A stretch of DNA of 64,000 nucleotides from Lelliottia nimipressuralis (GCF_004402045.1 NZ_SOMG01000018.1:62001-126000), one strand, 5' to 3'; shown: positions 37,233 through 47,242, counted from the first letter of the stretch. Made by a program: numbers and translations. Notes: a model not told the origin generated them from the sequence alone.

Positions 37233-37910
37233 TTATACGCTAAGTTCCCCCGACAGCTCCGCTAAACCATCACACATCTCCTGCAACTCATTAAACATCC
37301 TTGCCACATGGAAGCCATCGCACACGGAATGATGAACCTGAACGGCGAGCGGCAACAGCACTTTTCCATCCTGTTCGTAGTATTTTCCAAACGTGAACAT
37401 CGGGGAAAAGAAGTTCTTCATGTGAGCAATATTCATATTAAAGTTCGTAAACGTTACCCACGGAATAGACGATACGAAAAAGACATTTTCCCGGGACTCT
37501 TCCTTAGGCCAGTATGAAAGGTTATTTCCATAGCGGGCGACATCTTCTGCATACGTGTCCTGGAAGTGATGAATATTGCCATCGTAGTGGCTCCATAATG
37601 ACGAAAACGTCTCCGTTTCTTGATGGAAAATCGTATAGCTTGGATGAATTTCATTCCATATGACAAGCTCATTGTCCTTTATGGCCATACGGAATTCAGA
37701 ATGCCGGTTCATGATTTTAGACAGGAGGAAAATAATGGTCGGGTAAAACTTCCAGCCAACCTCTTTGATATGTTTTCGCAGCGCGGTAATATCGATCAGA
37801 ACAGTTTGGTTAATTGTACATTCAGCAAATGACTGAAATACCTCAAAGTGTTCCTTCCTTGGCCAACGAGATAAGTCAACAGGCGTATATTCCGGGACGG
37901 TCTTTTTCAT
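37233..37910 (-). CDS. catA: Type A chloramphenicol O-acetyltransferase
   Basis: CAT transfers acetyl from acetyl-CoA to chloramphenicol and inactivates it. The 225-residue protein is full length with the catalytic HHSVCDGFH motif (His194, Asp198), the N-terminal [14 protein letters not shown] and the [22 protein letters not shown] segment. No transposase, integron site or insertion sequence is next to it, so it may be a stable chromosomal gene rather than a recently mobilised one. AGGTT lies before the ATG. Confidence 0.92.
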   Translation of the reverse strand: MKKTVPEYTPVDLSRWPRKEHFEVFQSFAECTINQTVLIDITALRKHIKEVGWKFYPTIIFLLSKIMNRHSEFRMAIKDNELVIWNEIHPSYTIFHQETETFSSLWSHYDGNIHHFQDTYAEDVARYGNNLSYWPKEESRENVFFVSSIPWVTFTNFNMNIAHMKNFFSPMFTFGKYYEQDGKVLLPLAVQVHHSVCDGFHVARMFNELQEMCDGLAELSGELSV

Positions 37911-37972
37911 TTTTTAACCTTGATTCGCAATCATCTGAATGGTGTTGGGCCAGAAACAACCGCAAAACCCTT

Positions 37973-39904
37973 TCAACCGTATCTGATCTTCCTGTCAATC
38001 TCAGGCTGCGGTTTTCCGAACAGGTATCCCTGCACCAGATCGCAGCCAAGCACCTGAAGACGTTCAAGCTGTGCTTCGGTTTCAACACCTTCTGCAATGA
38101 CCCTCATATTGAGGCTCTTCGCCATACCGGTAATCAGTTTGACGATATTAAGCGCATCATCCTGCGTGGATATCGGGTTCACGAAGGATTTGTCGATTTT
38201 AATTTTATCAAAATTAAGCTCACTCAGTCTGGAGAGCGACGAATATCCCGTTCCGAAATCATCGATAGAAATTTTCACACCCAGCGCTCGGAGCTTTTTG
38301 AGAATAGTGAGCGGGGTGTTGCTGTCACTGAAGAGCGAAGACTCTGTCACCTCTAACTCAAGTCGGCTAGCCGGCAGCCCTGTTTCTTTCAGGATGGACT
38401 GCACCATCGTCGTAAACGATTTATTACCCAACTGAATAGGTGAGACGTTCACAGAGATCCTTGCCGGAACCGCCCAGGAAACGGCTTCCCGGCAGGCAAG
38501 TTCAAGCACAGTTTTGCCGATCTCATTGATCATCCCCGTTTTTTCAGCGACAGAAATAAAGTAATCAGGTGACAGCATTCCCTTCACCGGGTGTATCCAG
38601 CGAATAAGGGCTTCATAGCCATAAATTTCATTGCTGAATGAATCGACAATAGGCTGGTAATAAACAACGAATTCATTGTGATCAATCGCCAGTGCCATAT
38701 CATGTTCAAGGGTTCTGCTTTCCTGTAACCTTTGCAGCATCCACTGACGGAAGACTTTTATCTGCTGTGAACCTTCTTTTTTGGCTTCGTAGAGAGCCAG
38801 ATCGGCAAATTTATAAAGATAATCAGAGCGCCGTTCATGATCAGATAAAACGATACCCACACAGGTGGCAATTTTTATCAGTTGGTTATTAATCGTGTAG
38901 GGCTGGCTGATTTGATCGCTAATTTCTTTGGCGCGCGAAACTGCCGCGTTTTCGGTCAGGCCGCTGGACAGAAGGGCAAACTCGTCTCCGCCCAAACGGT
39001 AAAAGGTATCTGAAGCACTGCTCATCGAGGTGAGTCGCCGGGATACCTGATTCAACAGTAAATCGCCGGCATCATGGCCATAGGTATCGTTGACCTCTTT
39101 GAACCGGTCTAAATCAAATAACATCACCGTGACGGGGATATGGTTTTTATCTGCCTGAAGATTAATTTTGTTGAGATCATCCCAGAAGAAAAGGCGGTTT
39201 TTCATACCAGTGAGGGAATCATGATAAACATCATATTCCAGCTTCGCATTCTGAATTTGCAGTGTTTCTTTTGATATCTGAAGTTCGTCAGCAAGGCTTT
39301 TAACCTGCATGTGAGCTTTGAGAATATTTTTATTCTGATAGATCATTAAAAACCCAAGAATGAAGCTTAATATCACCAGGAGTAATGAAAGGGCCGAGTA
39401 AATATAGTAAAGAATCTGTATTTTATGATTGGATTCATTAACCGTGTTAATGTCTTTTGTTAATGCCGTTGCAGAAAGTTGGCTTAGCGGTGCATCGAGA
39501 ACATGCATGTTTGTTAGATATGCTTGTAACTCTGAGTGGCTCATTTTTTCAAGATTGCCATCCAGATAGGCAAGTATTTCCTCTAAGCGTACAGCGAGCT
39601 CCTGATGCATTTTATCGCTGTCAATATAGCGACCTAAATCTCCCCCCTTCATTAAGTCGCTCTGGCTTAGCATAATTTCGAGACGCATGCGGACCTGGTC
39701 TATCGTAACGTCATCAGTATCCGTTGCGTATAGACCAAGCCATGATTCAAATCGATAGTACTCTGATACCAGTTGTGCCACGGACCAGGACTCAGTGTAT
39801 TGAGTCAGTTTTTGCAATTCCTGCTGACGATCGTAAACAAGGAATGCAATATATCCTGTCGTGATAAAAAGAGAAAAAATGATACCAACCAGTATCCTGT
39901 TCAT
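37973..39904 (-). CDS. Membrane GGDEF-EAL cyclic di-GMP protein
   Basis: A 643-residue inner-membrane protein. A helix at the N terminus and another near residues 165-190 bracket a periplasmic helical sensor region. A GGDEF domain follows (GGDEF at 305-309, intact) and then an EAL domain (YEALIRW, 431-433, intact, with DDFGTGYSSL further on). Both active sites look complete, so it could make and degrade c-di-GMP; which wins cannot be told from sequence. AGGAGAACATA precedes the ATG. The periplasmic protein upstream (39922-40416) is 17 bp away and probably co-transcribed. Confidence 0.93.
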   Translation of the reverse strand: MNRILVGIIFSLFITTGYIAFLVYDRQQELQKLTQYTESWSVAQLVSEYYRFESWLGLYATDTDDVTIDQVRMRLEIMLSQSDLMKGGDLGRYIDSDKMHQELAVRLEEILAYLDGNLEKMSHSELQAYLTNMHVLDAPLSQLSATALTKDINTVNESNHKIQILYYIYSALSLLLVILSFILGFLMIYQNKNILKAHMQVKSLADELQISKETLQIQNAKLEYDVYHDSLTGMKNRLFFWDDLNKINLQADKNHIPVTVMLFDLDRFKEVNDTYGHDAGDLLLNQVSRRLTSMSSASDTFYRLGGDEFALLSSGLTENAAVSRAKEISDQISQPYTINNQLIKIATCVGIVLSDHERRSDYLYKFADLALYEAKKEGSQQIKVFRQWMLQRLQESRTLEHDMALAIDHNEFVVYYQPIVDSFSNEIYGYEALIRWIHPVKGMLSPDYFISVAEKTGMINEIGKTVLELACREAVSWAVPARISVNVSPIQLGNKSFTTMVQSILKETGLPASRLELEVTESSLFSDSNTPLTILKKLRALGVKISIDDFGTGYSSLSRLSELNFDKIKIDKSFVNPISTQDDALNIVKLITGMAKSLNMRVIAEGVETEAQLERLQVLGCDLVQGYLFGKPQPEIDRKIRYG

Positions 39905-39921
39905 TATGTTCTCCTGAACTG

Positions 39922-40416
39922 CTATTCAATCTTCATTTTGCTAACCTGCCATGCTGATCGCGAGTAATAAATCTGATTATTCAACTCTGGAAGACTGTCA
40001 TAGGGGTATACAATGAATGATGGGCCTTTATCGCGGATGCGCATATATTCGCCGTTGACCTTTAAGGCAAGTATGGCGTTGTATTTTTTGAAATCGCTGA
40101 GAGGGATCACGGTAGAGTAATCATTGAGCGCAATAACGTTAATGTTAGTACCCTTCGCACCCACATAATCCATGAGTTTGCTCATCGGGACACCCTCAAA
40201 CTTAGTACGACCATTATACCAGGGGGAGGTTGTCTCGAAACTCACCACACCCAGTTTTTCAAGGCTGGCGAGATCAAACACTGCTTTTCCATTTTCATTC
40301 GTATTTTCTATATTACCGTAAATCGTTAAAATGGGTTTACCAACTGGTTTTGGCAGTTCGCCAGCCCAGGTTACACTTTGTACCAGACAGCATAACAGCA
40401 GTAGGGTTAATCGCAT
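39922..40416 (-). CDS. Periplasmic molybdopterin-oxidoreductase-fold protein
   Basis: The 164-residue protein begins with a signal peptide (MRLTLLLLCCLVQSVTWA). The ATG at 40416 is chosen over the upstream GTG at 40428 because GGAGGC precedes it. The mature part (LTIYGNIENTNENGKAVFDLASLEKLG, then FEGVPMSKLMDYVG) resembles the sulfite-oxidase-like molybdopterin-binding fold but is short and lacks the usual pterin-ligating Cys, so it is probably a sensor or ligand-binding version. It is immediately upstream of a GGDEF-EAL gene, suggesting that it modulates that protein's periplasmic domain. Confidence 0.8.
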   Translation of the reverse strand: MRLTLLLLCCLVQSVTWAGELPKPVGKPILTIYGNIENTNENGKAVFDLASLEKLGVVSFETTSPWYNGRTKFEGVPMSKLMDYVGAKGTNINVIALNDYSTVIPLSDFKKYNAILALKVNGEYMRIRDKGPSFIVYPYDSLPELNNQIYYSRSAWQVSKMKIE

Positions 40417-40823
40417 TTTGGCCTCCACTTTTTTACAGAAGTATAAGAATTATAATTTAGATATCACACGAGTTGATATATTTTGTTGTAGAGCAAGGGT
40501 TTTTATCGTTTTTATTGATGTAATGTGATTTTTATCAATGAGTTAGGTGTTTTTGGTGGCAGGGTGTTTGATGGTCGAACGACGCTTAACTTTTTGATAA
40601 AAGCTAAAATTGCGGGCATAAATGCACTTGTGTTTAAAAAATGTGCGCTTTAATTGATTGATATTATCTTCCACCACCATAGTGGGGCTTTCGTGGCTTT
40701 TTGGGGGGCGCGAGTTTTAAGACAAATTACGCGCCCCGGCTGTGTCCGTTGTTTCAGGATGATGACGATAAGCGAGGCCACGAACATTCCGATTACGGTA
40801 TATCCAATACTGCTATCCAGACT
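40417..40823. other. Intergenic region before cytochrome b561
   Basis: Some 400 bp hold the promoter of the periplasmic protein/GGDEF-EAL pair on the left. The rest has no frame with coding character. The frame at 40654-40893 overlaps the end of the cytochrome gene antisense and is not accepted. Confidence 0.4.
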
Positions 40824-41405
40824 TCAGCTTCTCCTGGGCGCTGACGTCGTCTTATCCCCTTTCGCCATACTGGCAAAAACAGCGTCCCGGTAGATCCACG
40901 CATGAACTAATGCGGCAGAGAGATGGACCAGCACCACCGCAAAAAGTAACTTTGCCAGAAGGCTGTGGGCGTCGTGGCACCATGCATACAGTGCCGGGCT
41001 GGTAGGGGCAATCGGAGGCAGGTTGATACCGTCAAACATCACAATCGGCACGCCCGCCGCCGACAGCTGTGCCCAGCCCAACAGTGGCATGGCCAGCATT
41101 AACGCATACAGCACCCAGTGTGATGCCTTTGCAGCAAGCACCTGCCAGACGGGCAAGTCGGCAGGAAGAGGGGGCGTTCGGCTAATGAGCCGGTTGGCCA
41201 GACGAACCAGTGCCAGCAGTAAAATGGCGATACCCAATGGCCGGTGCAGGTCGATTAACCAAATCCGATGATGTAATGACGTCATCATGGCGGCGCCGAT
41301 GAACAGCATAGCCAGGATCATCACCGCCATCAGCCAGTGAAGGCTTCGCGCCAGGGTATTGAAATGCTGCGGAGCGTGCTCACGCATGCGTTTATTCGAG
41401 CTCAT
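40824..41405 (-). CDS. Cytochrome b561 family protein
   Basis: A 193-residue four-helix membrane cytochrome of the prokaryotic b561 type. The sequence shows heme-ligand histidines in helices (LARSLHWLMAVMIL, IDLHRPLGIAIL, ASHWVLYALMLAMPLLGW, FAVVLVHLSAALVHAW). Its ATG overlaps the TGA of the catalase-like gene, so the two are coupled. It probably passes electrons from the quinone pool to the anchored peroxidase in the periplasm. Confidence 0.92.
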   Translation of the reverse strand: MSSNKRMREHAPQHFNTLARSLHWLMAVMILAMLFIGAAMMTSLHHRIWLIDLHRPLGIAILLLALVRLANRLISRTPPLPADLPVWQVLAAKASHWVLYALMLAMPLLGWAQLSAAGVPIVMFDGINLPPIAPTSPALYAWCHDAHSLLAKLLFAVVLVHLSAALVHAWIYRDAVFASMAKGDKTTSAPRRS

Positions 41406-42475
41406 TTTACCTCCTGCTTTTGCACGGCTTCGGTGGCCTTGCCGTAACCGATTTCCCGCTCGCGGCGACTGAAGGAGTGCGAGTAAGCTGCAGAACGGGC
41501 ATTTAAGATGGGATCATCCGATACCGCAACGCCCGCAGGAACGATTGAGGGATCGAAGTTAACGTCGCGGCACGCGCCCACGGATTGCGCTTCGACACGC
41601 GTCACTTCCAGCGTGCCGGCCACCAATTGCTTGCGATCCTCCGGCCAGGGCTGTGAAGGGTCATCCACCGGATCGCCCGGCTGTGCGAGCTGCAAAACGT
41701 AATCCCAGTAGAGTGGCTTCTGTTCGAGACGCTGGCGCAGGTTTTCGAACAGGAAATTGTCATCCGCTTTCTGGCGCTGTTCATCGCTCAGCGAGAAGAA
41801 AGGATCGTGCGGGTGCATCATCCAGCGAACGGGTTGTCGATCCCCCTGCGCGTTCACAAGGTAGAAGGCGTTGATGCTGTAAAACGTCGCGCCGGCGAAG
41901 CTGGCGGGTGCGGGTTTTTGCGCCGCCCATTTAAGGTATTTCTCTGCCTCCGGGTACGCTTTCAAAAAGTCTGCGATACGCTGCGGATCCGGCTTGCCGG
42001 TGGCTGCATCAACAGCAGTGGCTTTGCGCAAGGCCAGAAACCCTTCCGGGTTGTGTGTGGCGAAGTAAGGCTCGTTGTTCATCGCCATCCGCCATTGTTG
42101 CTTGTCATCCGTCTTCAGCAACAGTGCCATGCTCAGGGTTTTGGTCGTGCTATCCGGGGCATGTGGATCGCCAGTACCAATAGAGAATCGGCCCACCACG
42201 GGGATTTCCGGCTGCGAGAAGAGGCGGGAGGTTGACAGAGAAACCGCTGAGCCGTTTGGCACAAAGGTTCCGGCAAAGCAGATGCCTTTACCATGCGCAC
42301 GGCGAAAGCCAGGCGGGAAGGGTTTTGGTGTTTCACCTACCAGCGTCTGGCTGACGGTGCGTGACCCAAACCAGCCCGCCGTCCACGCAAAAGCGGATGC
42401 CAACGTACCCGCGATCACAGCGATCGACGCCAGGGCACCCCAGGTTTTTTTGGACCTCAAATCCAGTTTCGACAT
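41402..42475 (-). CDS. Catalase family peroxidase (SrpA-like)
   Basis: A 357-residue protein with a membrane anchor or signal (KKTWGALASIAVIAGTLASAFAW) followed by a minimal catalase fold: FRRAHGKGICFAGTF with the distal His, the NEPYFATHNPEGF segment and the proximal heme ligand Tyr in ARSAAYSHSFSRRE. It lacks the large catalase C-terminal domain, as expected for the catalase-related peroxidases. The ATG at 42475 (MSKLDLRSKK) is preferred to the extension to 42517. It is coupled to a cytochrome b561, which points to a periplasmic peroxidase fed by quinol. Confidence 0.92.
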   Translation of the reverse strand: MSKLDLRSKKTWGALASIAVIAGTLASAFAWTAGWFGSRTVSQTLVGETPKPFPPGFRRAHGKGICFAGTFVPNGSAVSLSTSRLFSQPEIPVVGRFSIGTGDPHAPDSTTKTLSMALLLKTDDKQQWRMAMNNEPYFATHNPEGFLALRKATAVDAATGKPDPQRIADFLKAYPEAEKYLKWAAQKPAPASFAGATFYSINAFYLVNAQGDRQPVRWMMHPHDPFFSLSDEQRQKADDNFLFENLRQRLEQKPLYWDYVLQLAQPGDPVDDPSQPWPEDRKQLVAGTLEVTRVEAQSVGACRDVNFDPSIVPAGVAVSDDPILNARSAAYSHSFSRREREIGYGKATEAVQKQEVK

Positions 42476-43034
42476 AGACGTTTTTCCATAAAAAATATCA
42501 TCACATGCCGGGCACAACGTATCGTGTGCGGTACGTGTTAATACAGTGGCGAATATGACTCGATTATATGAGGCCTGGAGGATAAAGACAGAATATCACG
42601 GAAAGTTTAAAACTTACCGCCGTCACAAAGGTGGGGTTACTCATCACAACGGAAGTTGTGACCAGGCCGGGTCCCCACGGAGAAATAGTGACGAAATATG
42701 TAATATAAGGATTTCCATTTTGCCACATTAAATTTTAATCCTCTCTCGGTACGAATTAATAACGCCCCGGAGAGTGGAGAGGCCTTACCTGTTTTATTTG
42801 CTATAGCTTCAACATTCGGCCATAAGCTGCTGTCTGGAATATTCAGAACAATATCGGTGTTGCCCGTTAGTGCTTTACTTCGGTGAAGCGCGAAGTAAAA
42901 CGCGCCTCCCAAAAATTCCCTGGAGCGCAGTGTTAACCCCTTCCTCCTGAATGGGGGGAAATACTATCAGGCGCAACCTTTAAGGAAATAACATCTTCTG
43001 AAAAGTATGCGCCCAAATGTGCTGGGCTCCGGGT
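42476..43034. other. Large intergenic region without a clear gene
   Basis: About 560 bp between the peroxidase and the royal-jelly-like gene. A TTG-started antisense frame (42637-42912) lacks a ribosome site and family resemblance. A small inverted repeat TCACAAC/GTTGTGA is at 42644-42661. I see no RNA gene or known operator. Confidence 0.4.
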
Positions 43035-44249
43035 TTACTTGCTCTTATTTTGTAAAGCATCGAGAGGCAAACGCCACAAATCATAGCGTTCCTCCCCTGA
43101 TTTAACGGCTCCTGCGAAGTGATCATTGAGGCGACTCGAGGTAAAGATCAGATCCCCGTTCGGACGGATTGCCGGAGTGTCTGGCCAGTGTACGTCTTCG
43201 CTGGCAGCGAGCAGCGACATAGTACGGTGCTTCGGATCAAACCACACAATGCCGTTGCGGGTGACATCCGTGATATAGAGGTTGCCCTTTGCGTCGGTCA
43301 CGAGACCGTCCGTGTTACCGCCCACTACGCCAAGATCCTGAATACCATCGGTAATCTGTGCATCGGTTGACCCGGGCTTCCTCAGCATTGCAGTGGGCAC
43401 TGCCCAGGCATGGGTTCCCGTTGTCACCGTCCAGTACAGCGTGCCCGCATCCGGAGAAAGTGCAATGCCGTTGATGCCAATCAATAACGGTTTACCCGGC
43501 CAGACTTCAGTTCCGTGTGAGACCACGTTGACTCCCGGCTCAATCTGCAGCGCAGGGTGACGATCGAGCACGCGCCGGGCCGTGCCGGTGGCGAAATCCA
43601 CAACAATAAGCCCCACATGATTTTCCGGTGCACTCCGCGATCCGCTGTCGGAGATATAGGCGACACGCCGGTTCTCATCGACAACCACATCATTAAGGAA
43701 ACTGGCCTTGCGGTCCGCCACGCCATCCAGGGCGATACGTTTAATGGTGTGGCCGGAGTTAAGATCCAGCACGACCAGTTTCTGAGAGCCTATGGGTGAT
43801 TCCGCTTCTCCCGCGACGAAACCCATATCCAGCGCCCATACCCAGCCGTTTTTACGGTCAATATAAAAGCCGAGCACGTTGCGCAGGTTCTGAGCGGGAT
43901 CGGTGTTCACCGCATTCCCCTCGCGGGATGGAAACGCCGTCAGGCGGGCAGGACCGGACTGAACCGTCGTATCCAGAATGCTTAAGGTAGCGGGAGCCGC
44001 AGCTGAAACCAGCCGGGGCGTGCTGACAAAGGCCCGGTCCCTGGCATCAAAATGGATACCCGCAATGGGGGCATTAACCGAGCCGGAAAACGTCGCAGGC
44101 ATTTGTCCGTGTTGAGGGGTATCCCAGCTCACGCCAGCATAGCTGCGCCAGCGCTCCAGAGGCGCGTGGTTTTCCGCGTTGACAAAACCCGGGAAAGAGA
44201 ACAATGCCGCCATCGCGATGGCGGGCAGACTAAGGGGGCGGTTTAACAT
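43035..44249 (-). CDS. Secreted royal-jelly (MRJP/yellow)-like beta-propeller protein
   Basis: A 404-residue secreted protein with a signal peptide (MLNRPLSLPAIAMAALFSFPGFVNA) and propeller strands such as NGWVWALDMG, VAYISDSGS, DAGTLYWTVTTGTHAWAVPTAMLR and GNLYITDVTRNGIVWFDP, which fit the major royal jelly protein / SMP-30-like family. Some members bind small ligands or act as lactonases; no catalytic set can be pointed out. It is divergent from the LysR regulator 109 bp away, which probably controls it. Confidence 0.85.
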   Translation of the reverse strand: MLNRPLSLPAIAMAALFSFPGFVNAENHAPLERWRSYAGVSWDTPQHGQMPATFSGSVNAPIAGIHFDARDRAFVSTPRLVSAAAPATLSILDTTVQSGPARLTAFPSREGNAVNTDPAQNLRNVLGFYIDRKNGWVWALDMGFVAGEAESPIGSQKLVVLDLNSGHTIKRIALDGVADRKASFLNDVVVDENRRVAYISDSGSRSAPENHVGLIVVDFATGTARRVLDRHPALQIEPGVNVVSHGTEVWPGKPLLIGINGIALSPDAGTLYWTVTTGTHAWAVPTAMLRKPGSTDAQITDGIQDLGVVGGNTDGLVTDAKGNLYITDVTRNGIVWFDPKHRTMSLLAASEDVHWPDTPAIRPNGDLIFTSSRLNDHFAGAVKSGEERYDLWRLPLDALQNKSK

Positions 44250-44358
44250 AGACAGGCTCCAGTGGCACGTTCAGGTGATAACTGCAGGCCACTTTACTCA
44301 TCGCCCAACGGGAGATAAATTAGCCAGATTGAAAAACATTTGTTCCTGAAAGAGCAAA

Positions 44359-45258
44359 ATGAGCCGGAAATTTGATTACCTCGGAGACGTTGAAGTCTTC
44401 ATTGCTGTGGTTGAACACGGCTCTTTTACGGGCGCAGCGGTTGCCCTTTCAACCACTCCTTCGGTATTGAGCCGTGCGGTCACCCGCCTGGAAGCGCGTC
44501 TTGGACGGCAGTTGTTACAGCGCACGACCCGCCGGGTGGGGGTGACTGAAGCTGGACGCATCTATCTTGATCAGGCGCGCTCAGCGTTTTCTCTGCTTGA
44601 TGACGCCGAACGCGTTGGACGGGGTCAGGAAGGCGATTTGACTGGTCGGGTGCGAATCAGTGTCCCGACCACCTATGGGCATTATTGTCTACCGCCATTG
44701 CTGGCCCACTTTTCCCAACAATATCCGTGCGTTCGGGTAGAGCTGAATATCACTAATCGTAATGTCGACCTGATCGCCGAGGGATTTGACCTGGCGATAC
44801 GTCTGGGTCACCTGCCGGACAGTGGGTTCGTCGCACGTAAGCTGGAGGATGCTACGCTGCTTTTGGTCGCATCACCCGCTTACCTTCATCGAATGGGAAC
44901 GCCGCAGACGCTGGATGAGTTGCCACAGCATATATGCCTGCCTTTTATCATGCCGCGCACCGGGCGCATAGCTCCCTGGGTATTTCGTTATGAGGGGCGC
45001 GATATTGACTGGTTGCCCGGTTCAGCCATTGAAATATCAGACGATGTACTCGGCGTGGTTTCGCTCGCGGAGCAGGGGATGGGGATCTGCCAGAGCTATG
45101 AATTTATTGTCCGCGACAGAATACAGTGCGGCCAGCTGGTGGAGGTGCTTCCACAATGTCGGGGACGATCCCGGCCTTTCTCACTGATCTATGCGCCTCA
45201 TAGACGTCAATCGGCTGCTACACGGGCGATGATAGACCTGCTGACCACTCAGGAATGA
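44359..45258 (+). CDS. LysR-family transcriptional regulator
   Basis: A 299-residue LysR regulator: N-terminal winged helix (DVEVFIAVVEHGSFTGAAVALSTTPSVLSRAVTRLEARLGRQLLQRTTRRVGVTEAGR) and an effector domain starting GRVRISVPTTYGHYCLPPLL. It is transcribed divergently from the royal-jelly-like gene, the usual position for a LysR protein next to its target. The effector is unknown. Confidence 0.94.
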   Translation: MSRKFDYLGDVEVFIAVVEHGSFTGAAVALSTTPSVLSRAVTRLEARLGRQLLQRTTRRVGVTEAGRIYLDQARSAFSLLDDAERVGRGQEGDLTGRVRISVPTTYGHYCLPPLLAHFSQQYPCVRVELNITNRNVDLIAEGFDLAIRLGHLPDSGFVARKLEDATLLLVASPAYLHRMGTPQTLDELPQHICLPFIMPRTGRIAPWVFRYEGRDIDWLPGSAIEISDDVLGVVSLAEQGMGICQSYEFIVRDRIQCGQLVEVLPQCRGRSRPFSLIYAPHRRQSAATRAMIDLLTTQE

Positions 45259-45394
45259 CAGGGACCTGTCTATCATGAAAAAGATAGCTTTGCCCTTCGG
45301 ATTATATTCATCGTGGCGGGGACTATTCGACCTGGAGCAAACCTTACAGGTATGAATCCAGGAGCTGAAACAGCGGCTCTGGTGCGAAAACCCG

Positions 45395-47179
45395 CTAGCC
45401 CGCCTCCAGCATCCCAAAGCTTACTATCCGCGCCCGGCCCAGCTCTTTCGCCCGGTATAAAGCCACATCCGCTGCGCGCAGCAGGTTGTCAGTCTGGGTA
45501 TGTTGCGGGTAGCTGGCAATACCAATCGACACATCCACCGGTCCAATCTCGGTCAGCCCGTAGCGAATCGACAGCTCATGCACGCCGCTGTAAATCTTCT
45601 GCGCACAGGCGTATGCCTCTGCTTCATCGGCACCGGAAAGCAGAACCAGAAACTCCTCACCCCCATAGCGGAATGCCAGCCCGTTATCATGTGCGGCCCG
45701 TTGAACAATCGACGCCACGGTTTTGATCACCAGATCGCCCGCTTCATGACCGAACCGGTCATTAATGCTCTTGAAGTGATCGATATCGATCATCATGCAG
45801 CTTAACGGCACGCCGCTGCGCATCGCCTGTGTCGTTTGGGTTTGCAGGGTATCTTCCAGATGATGACGGTTACGCAGCCCGGTGAGCGGGTCAAACAAGG
45901 CTTTTTCCAGCAACGCGTCGCGCAGTCGTTGGTTGGCCAGCGCCAGACCGAGCGCCTCGGCCATCAGTTCCAGATACGCGCGGGAAGGGGCATTGTCCGC
46001 AGTGATATTCTGGAAGGAGAGCAAACCAATGGCCTCGCCCTGGGCGATAAGCGGCACGCACAGCGAGGTTTCCGTCTGTGATGGCGGAAGATGGTAGCAG
46101 GCGATATCCGGCTCACCGTTTACCGGCGGGTGGCTCTGCCCGCGACGTACGGCCCAGCACTCGTCCGGGTGGAAGGTTGTCTCTTCACCAACCGGTGAAA
46201 GCCAGTGTGCGACGCAGCGCATCTGCCACGGATCGCGGTCAAGAATGTAGAGTCGGCCCGCTATCCCCGGCGCAATGTTGGGCGCAAACAGCTCCGCCAC
46301 GTTAATCACATCGTTAAAGTTCTCACACCCTTGCAGCCGCTGGGTCATGCGCGCCAGCAGCTCGCGGATGGCCCAGTCGGCATCGCGCTCTCTTTCCAGA
46401 CGCTGTCGCGCAAGGCCGTTTTCACGGAAGATGCTGATGGCCTGGGCCATATCGCCGATCTCATCAATCTGGTTGAAATTAGGCGTTTCAACCGCGTAAT
46501 CCTGTGACGCCAGGCGGTGCACCACGTCGCTCAGGCGCACCACGGGGCGCAGCACGCGGCGTTTTAATATAAAGCCGAGAACAAACAGGAACAGCAGGGC
46601 GGTCAGGCCGACCATTACCTCAGAGGCCGTACGCAGCGCTTTCGATTTTTTTGTCGCATCTTTTACGGAGCCGATGACGCGTTTGTCGAGGATCTGGCGA
46701 AAGTGGTCGATCTGGTTCTGCGCGCGCTCCAGCTCCTGCTCATAGGGGGCGCCATAGAGCAGGGCAACAGCCTGAGCATCTTCTCCTTGCTCAAGGCTGG
46801 TCAGTGCGGTTTGCTGTTCGTCCTGCAGTTCATCAACGATTTTTATCCCTTCATGCAGCAGGGACAGTTCTTCATCCGATGCGCCATTATCCTGCAACTT
46901 TTCCAGCCGTAGCTCGATGCTCTTCAGACTGTTTTCTGCCTGGCTATATTCCTTGAGAATCTGTGGATCTTTTTTAATGACGTACAGCCGTGCTAAATCG
47001 GACTGCGCCCAGATATCGGTTTCGATATCTTCCGTGAGCTGATCAAATTTCTGCCGTTGTTCAACGGCCTGACGTTCGATGGTATCAGCATTGGACGCCA
47101 TCAGCATGATGATGCCGGAGGCGATGGTCAGGCAGACCGTGGCGCCATAGGCCCAGTTTGTTATCGTCGCGATTCGCAC
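45395..47179 (-). CDS. Membrane diguanylate cyclase with HAMP, GAF and GGDEF (GTG start)
   Basis: A 594-residue protein with an N-terminal membrane helix, a periplasmic four-helix sensor, a second helix near residue 195-215 (LTALLFLFVLGFILKRRVLRPV), a HAMP segment, a GAF domain (WAVRRGQSHP, SLCVPLIAQGEAIGLLSF) and a GGDEF domain with GGEEF at 506-510, an active cyclase signature. The GTG at 47177-47179 is preceded by AAGGA, and no ATG lies nearby. No EAL domain. Monocistronic by position. Confidence 0.93.
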   Translation of the reverse strand: MRIATITNWAYGATVCLTIASGIIMLMASNADTIERQAVEQRQKFDQLTEDIETDIWAQSDLARLYVIKKDPQILKEYSQAENSLKSIELRLEKLQDNGASDEELSLLHEGIKIVDELQDEQQTALTSLEQGEDAQAVALLYGAPYEQELERAQNQIDHFRQILDKRVIGSVKDATKKSKALRTASEVMVGLTALLFLFVLGFILKRRVLRPVVRLSDVVHRLASQDYAVETPNFNQIDEIGDMAQAISIFRENGLARQRLERERDADWAIRELLARMTQRLQGCENFNDVINVAELFAPNIAPGIAGRLYILDRDPWQMRCVAHWLSPVGEETTFHPDECWAVRRGQSHPPVNGEPDIACYHLPPSQTETSLCVPLIAQGEAIGLLSFQNITADNAPSRAYLELMAEALGLALANQRLRDALLEKALFDPLTGLRNRHHLEDTLQTQTTQAMRSGVPLSCMMIDIDHFKSINDRFGHEAGDLVIKTVASIVQRAAHDNGLAFRYGGEEFLVLLSGADEAEAYACAQKIYSGVHELSIRYGLTEIGPVDVSIGIASYPQHTQTDNLLRAADVALYRAKELGRARIVSFGMLEAG

Positions 47180-47242
47180 CAGATGATCCTTTTACGACAT
47201 GAGTAGGATGGCGTTCTTCAAATTATAGAAAACGTTTGATTT

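Noticed and set aside
42637..42912. 91-codon reverse frame between the peroxidase and the royal-jelly-like gene
   Set aside because: Begins at TTG without ribosome site and has no recognised sequence.
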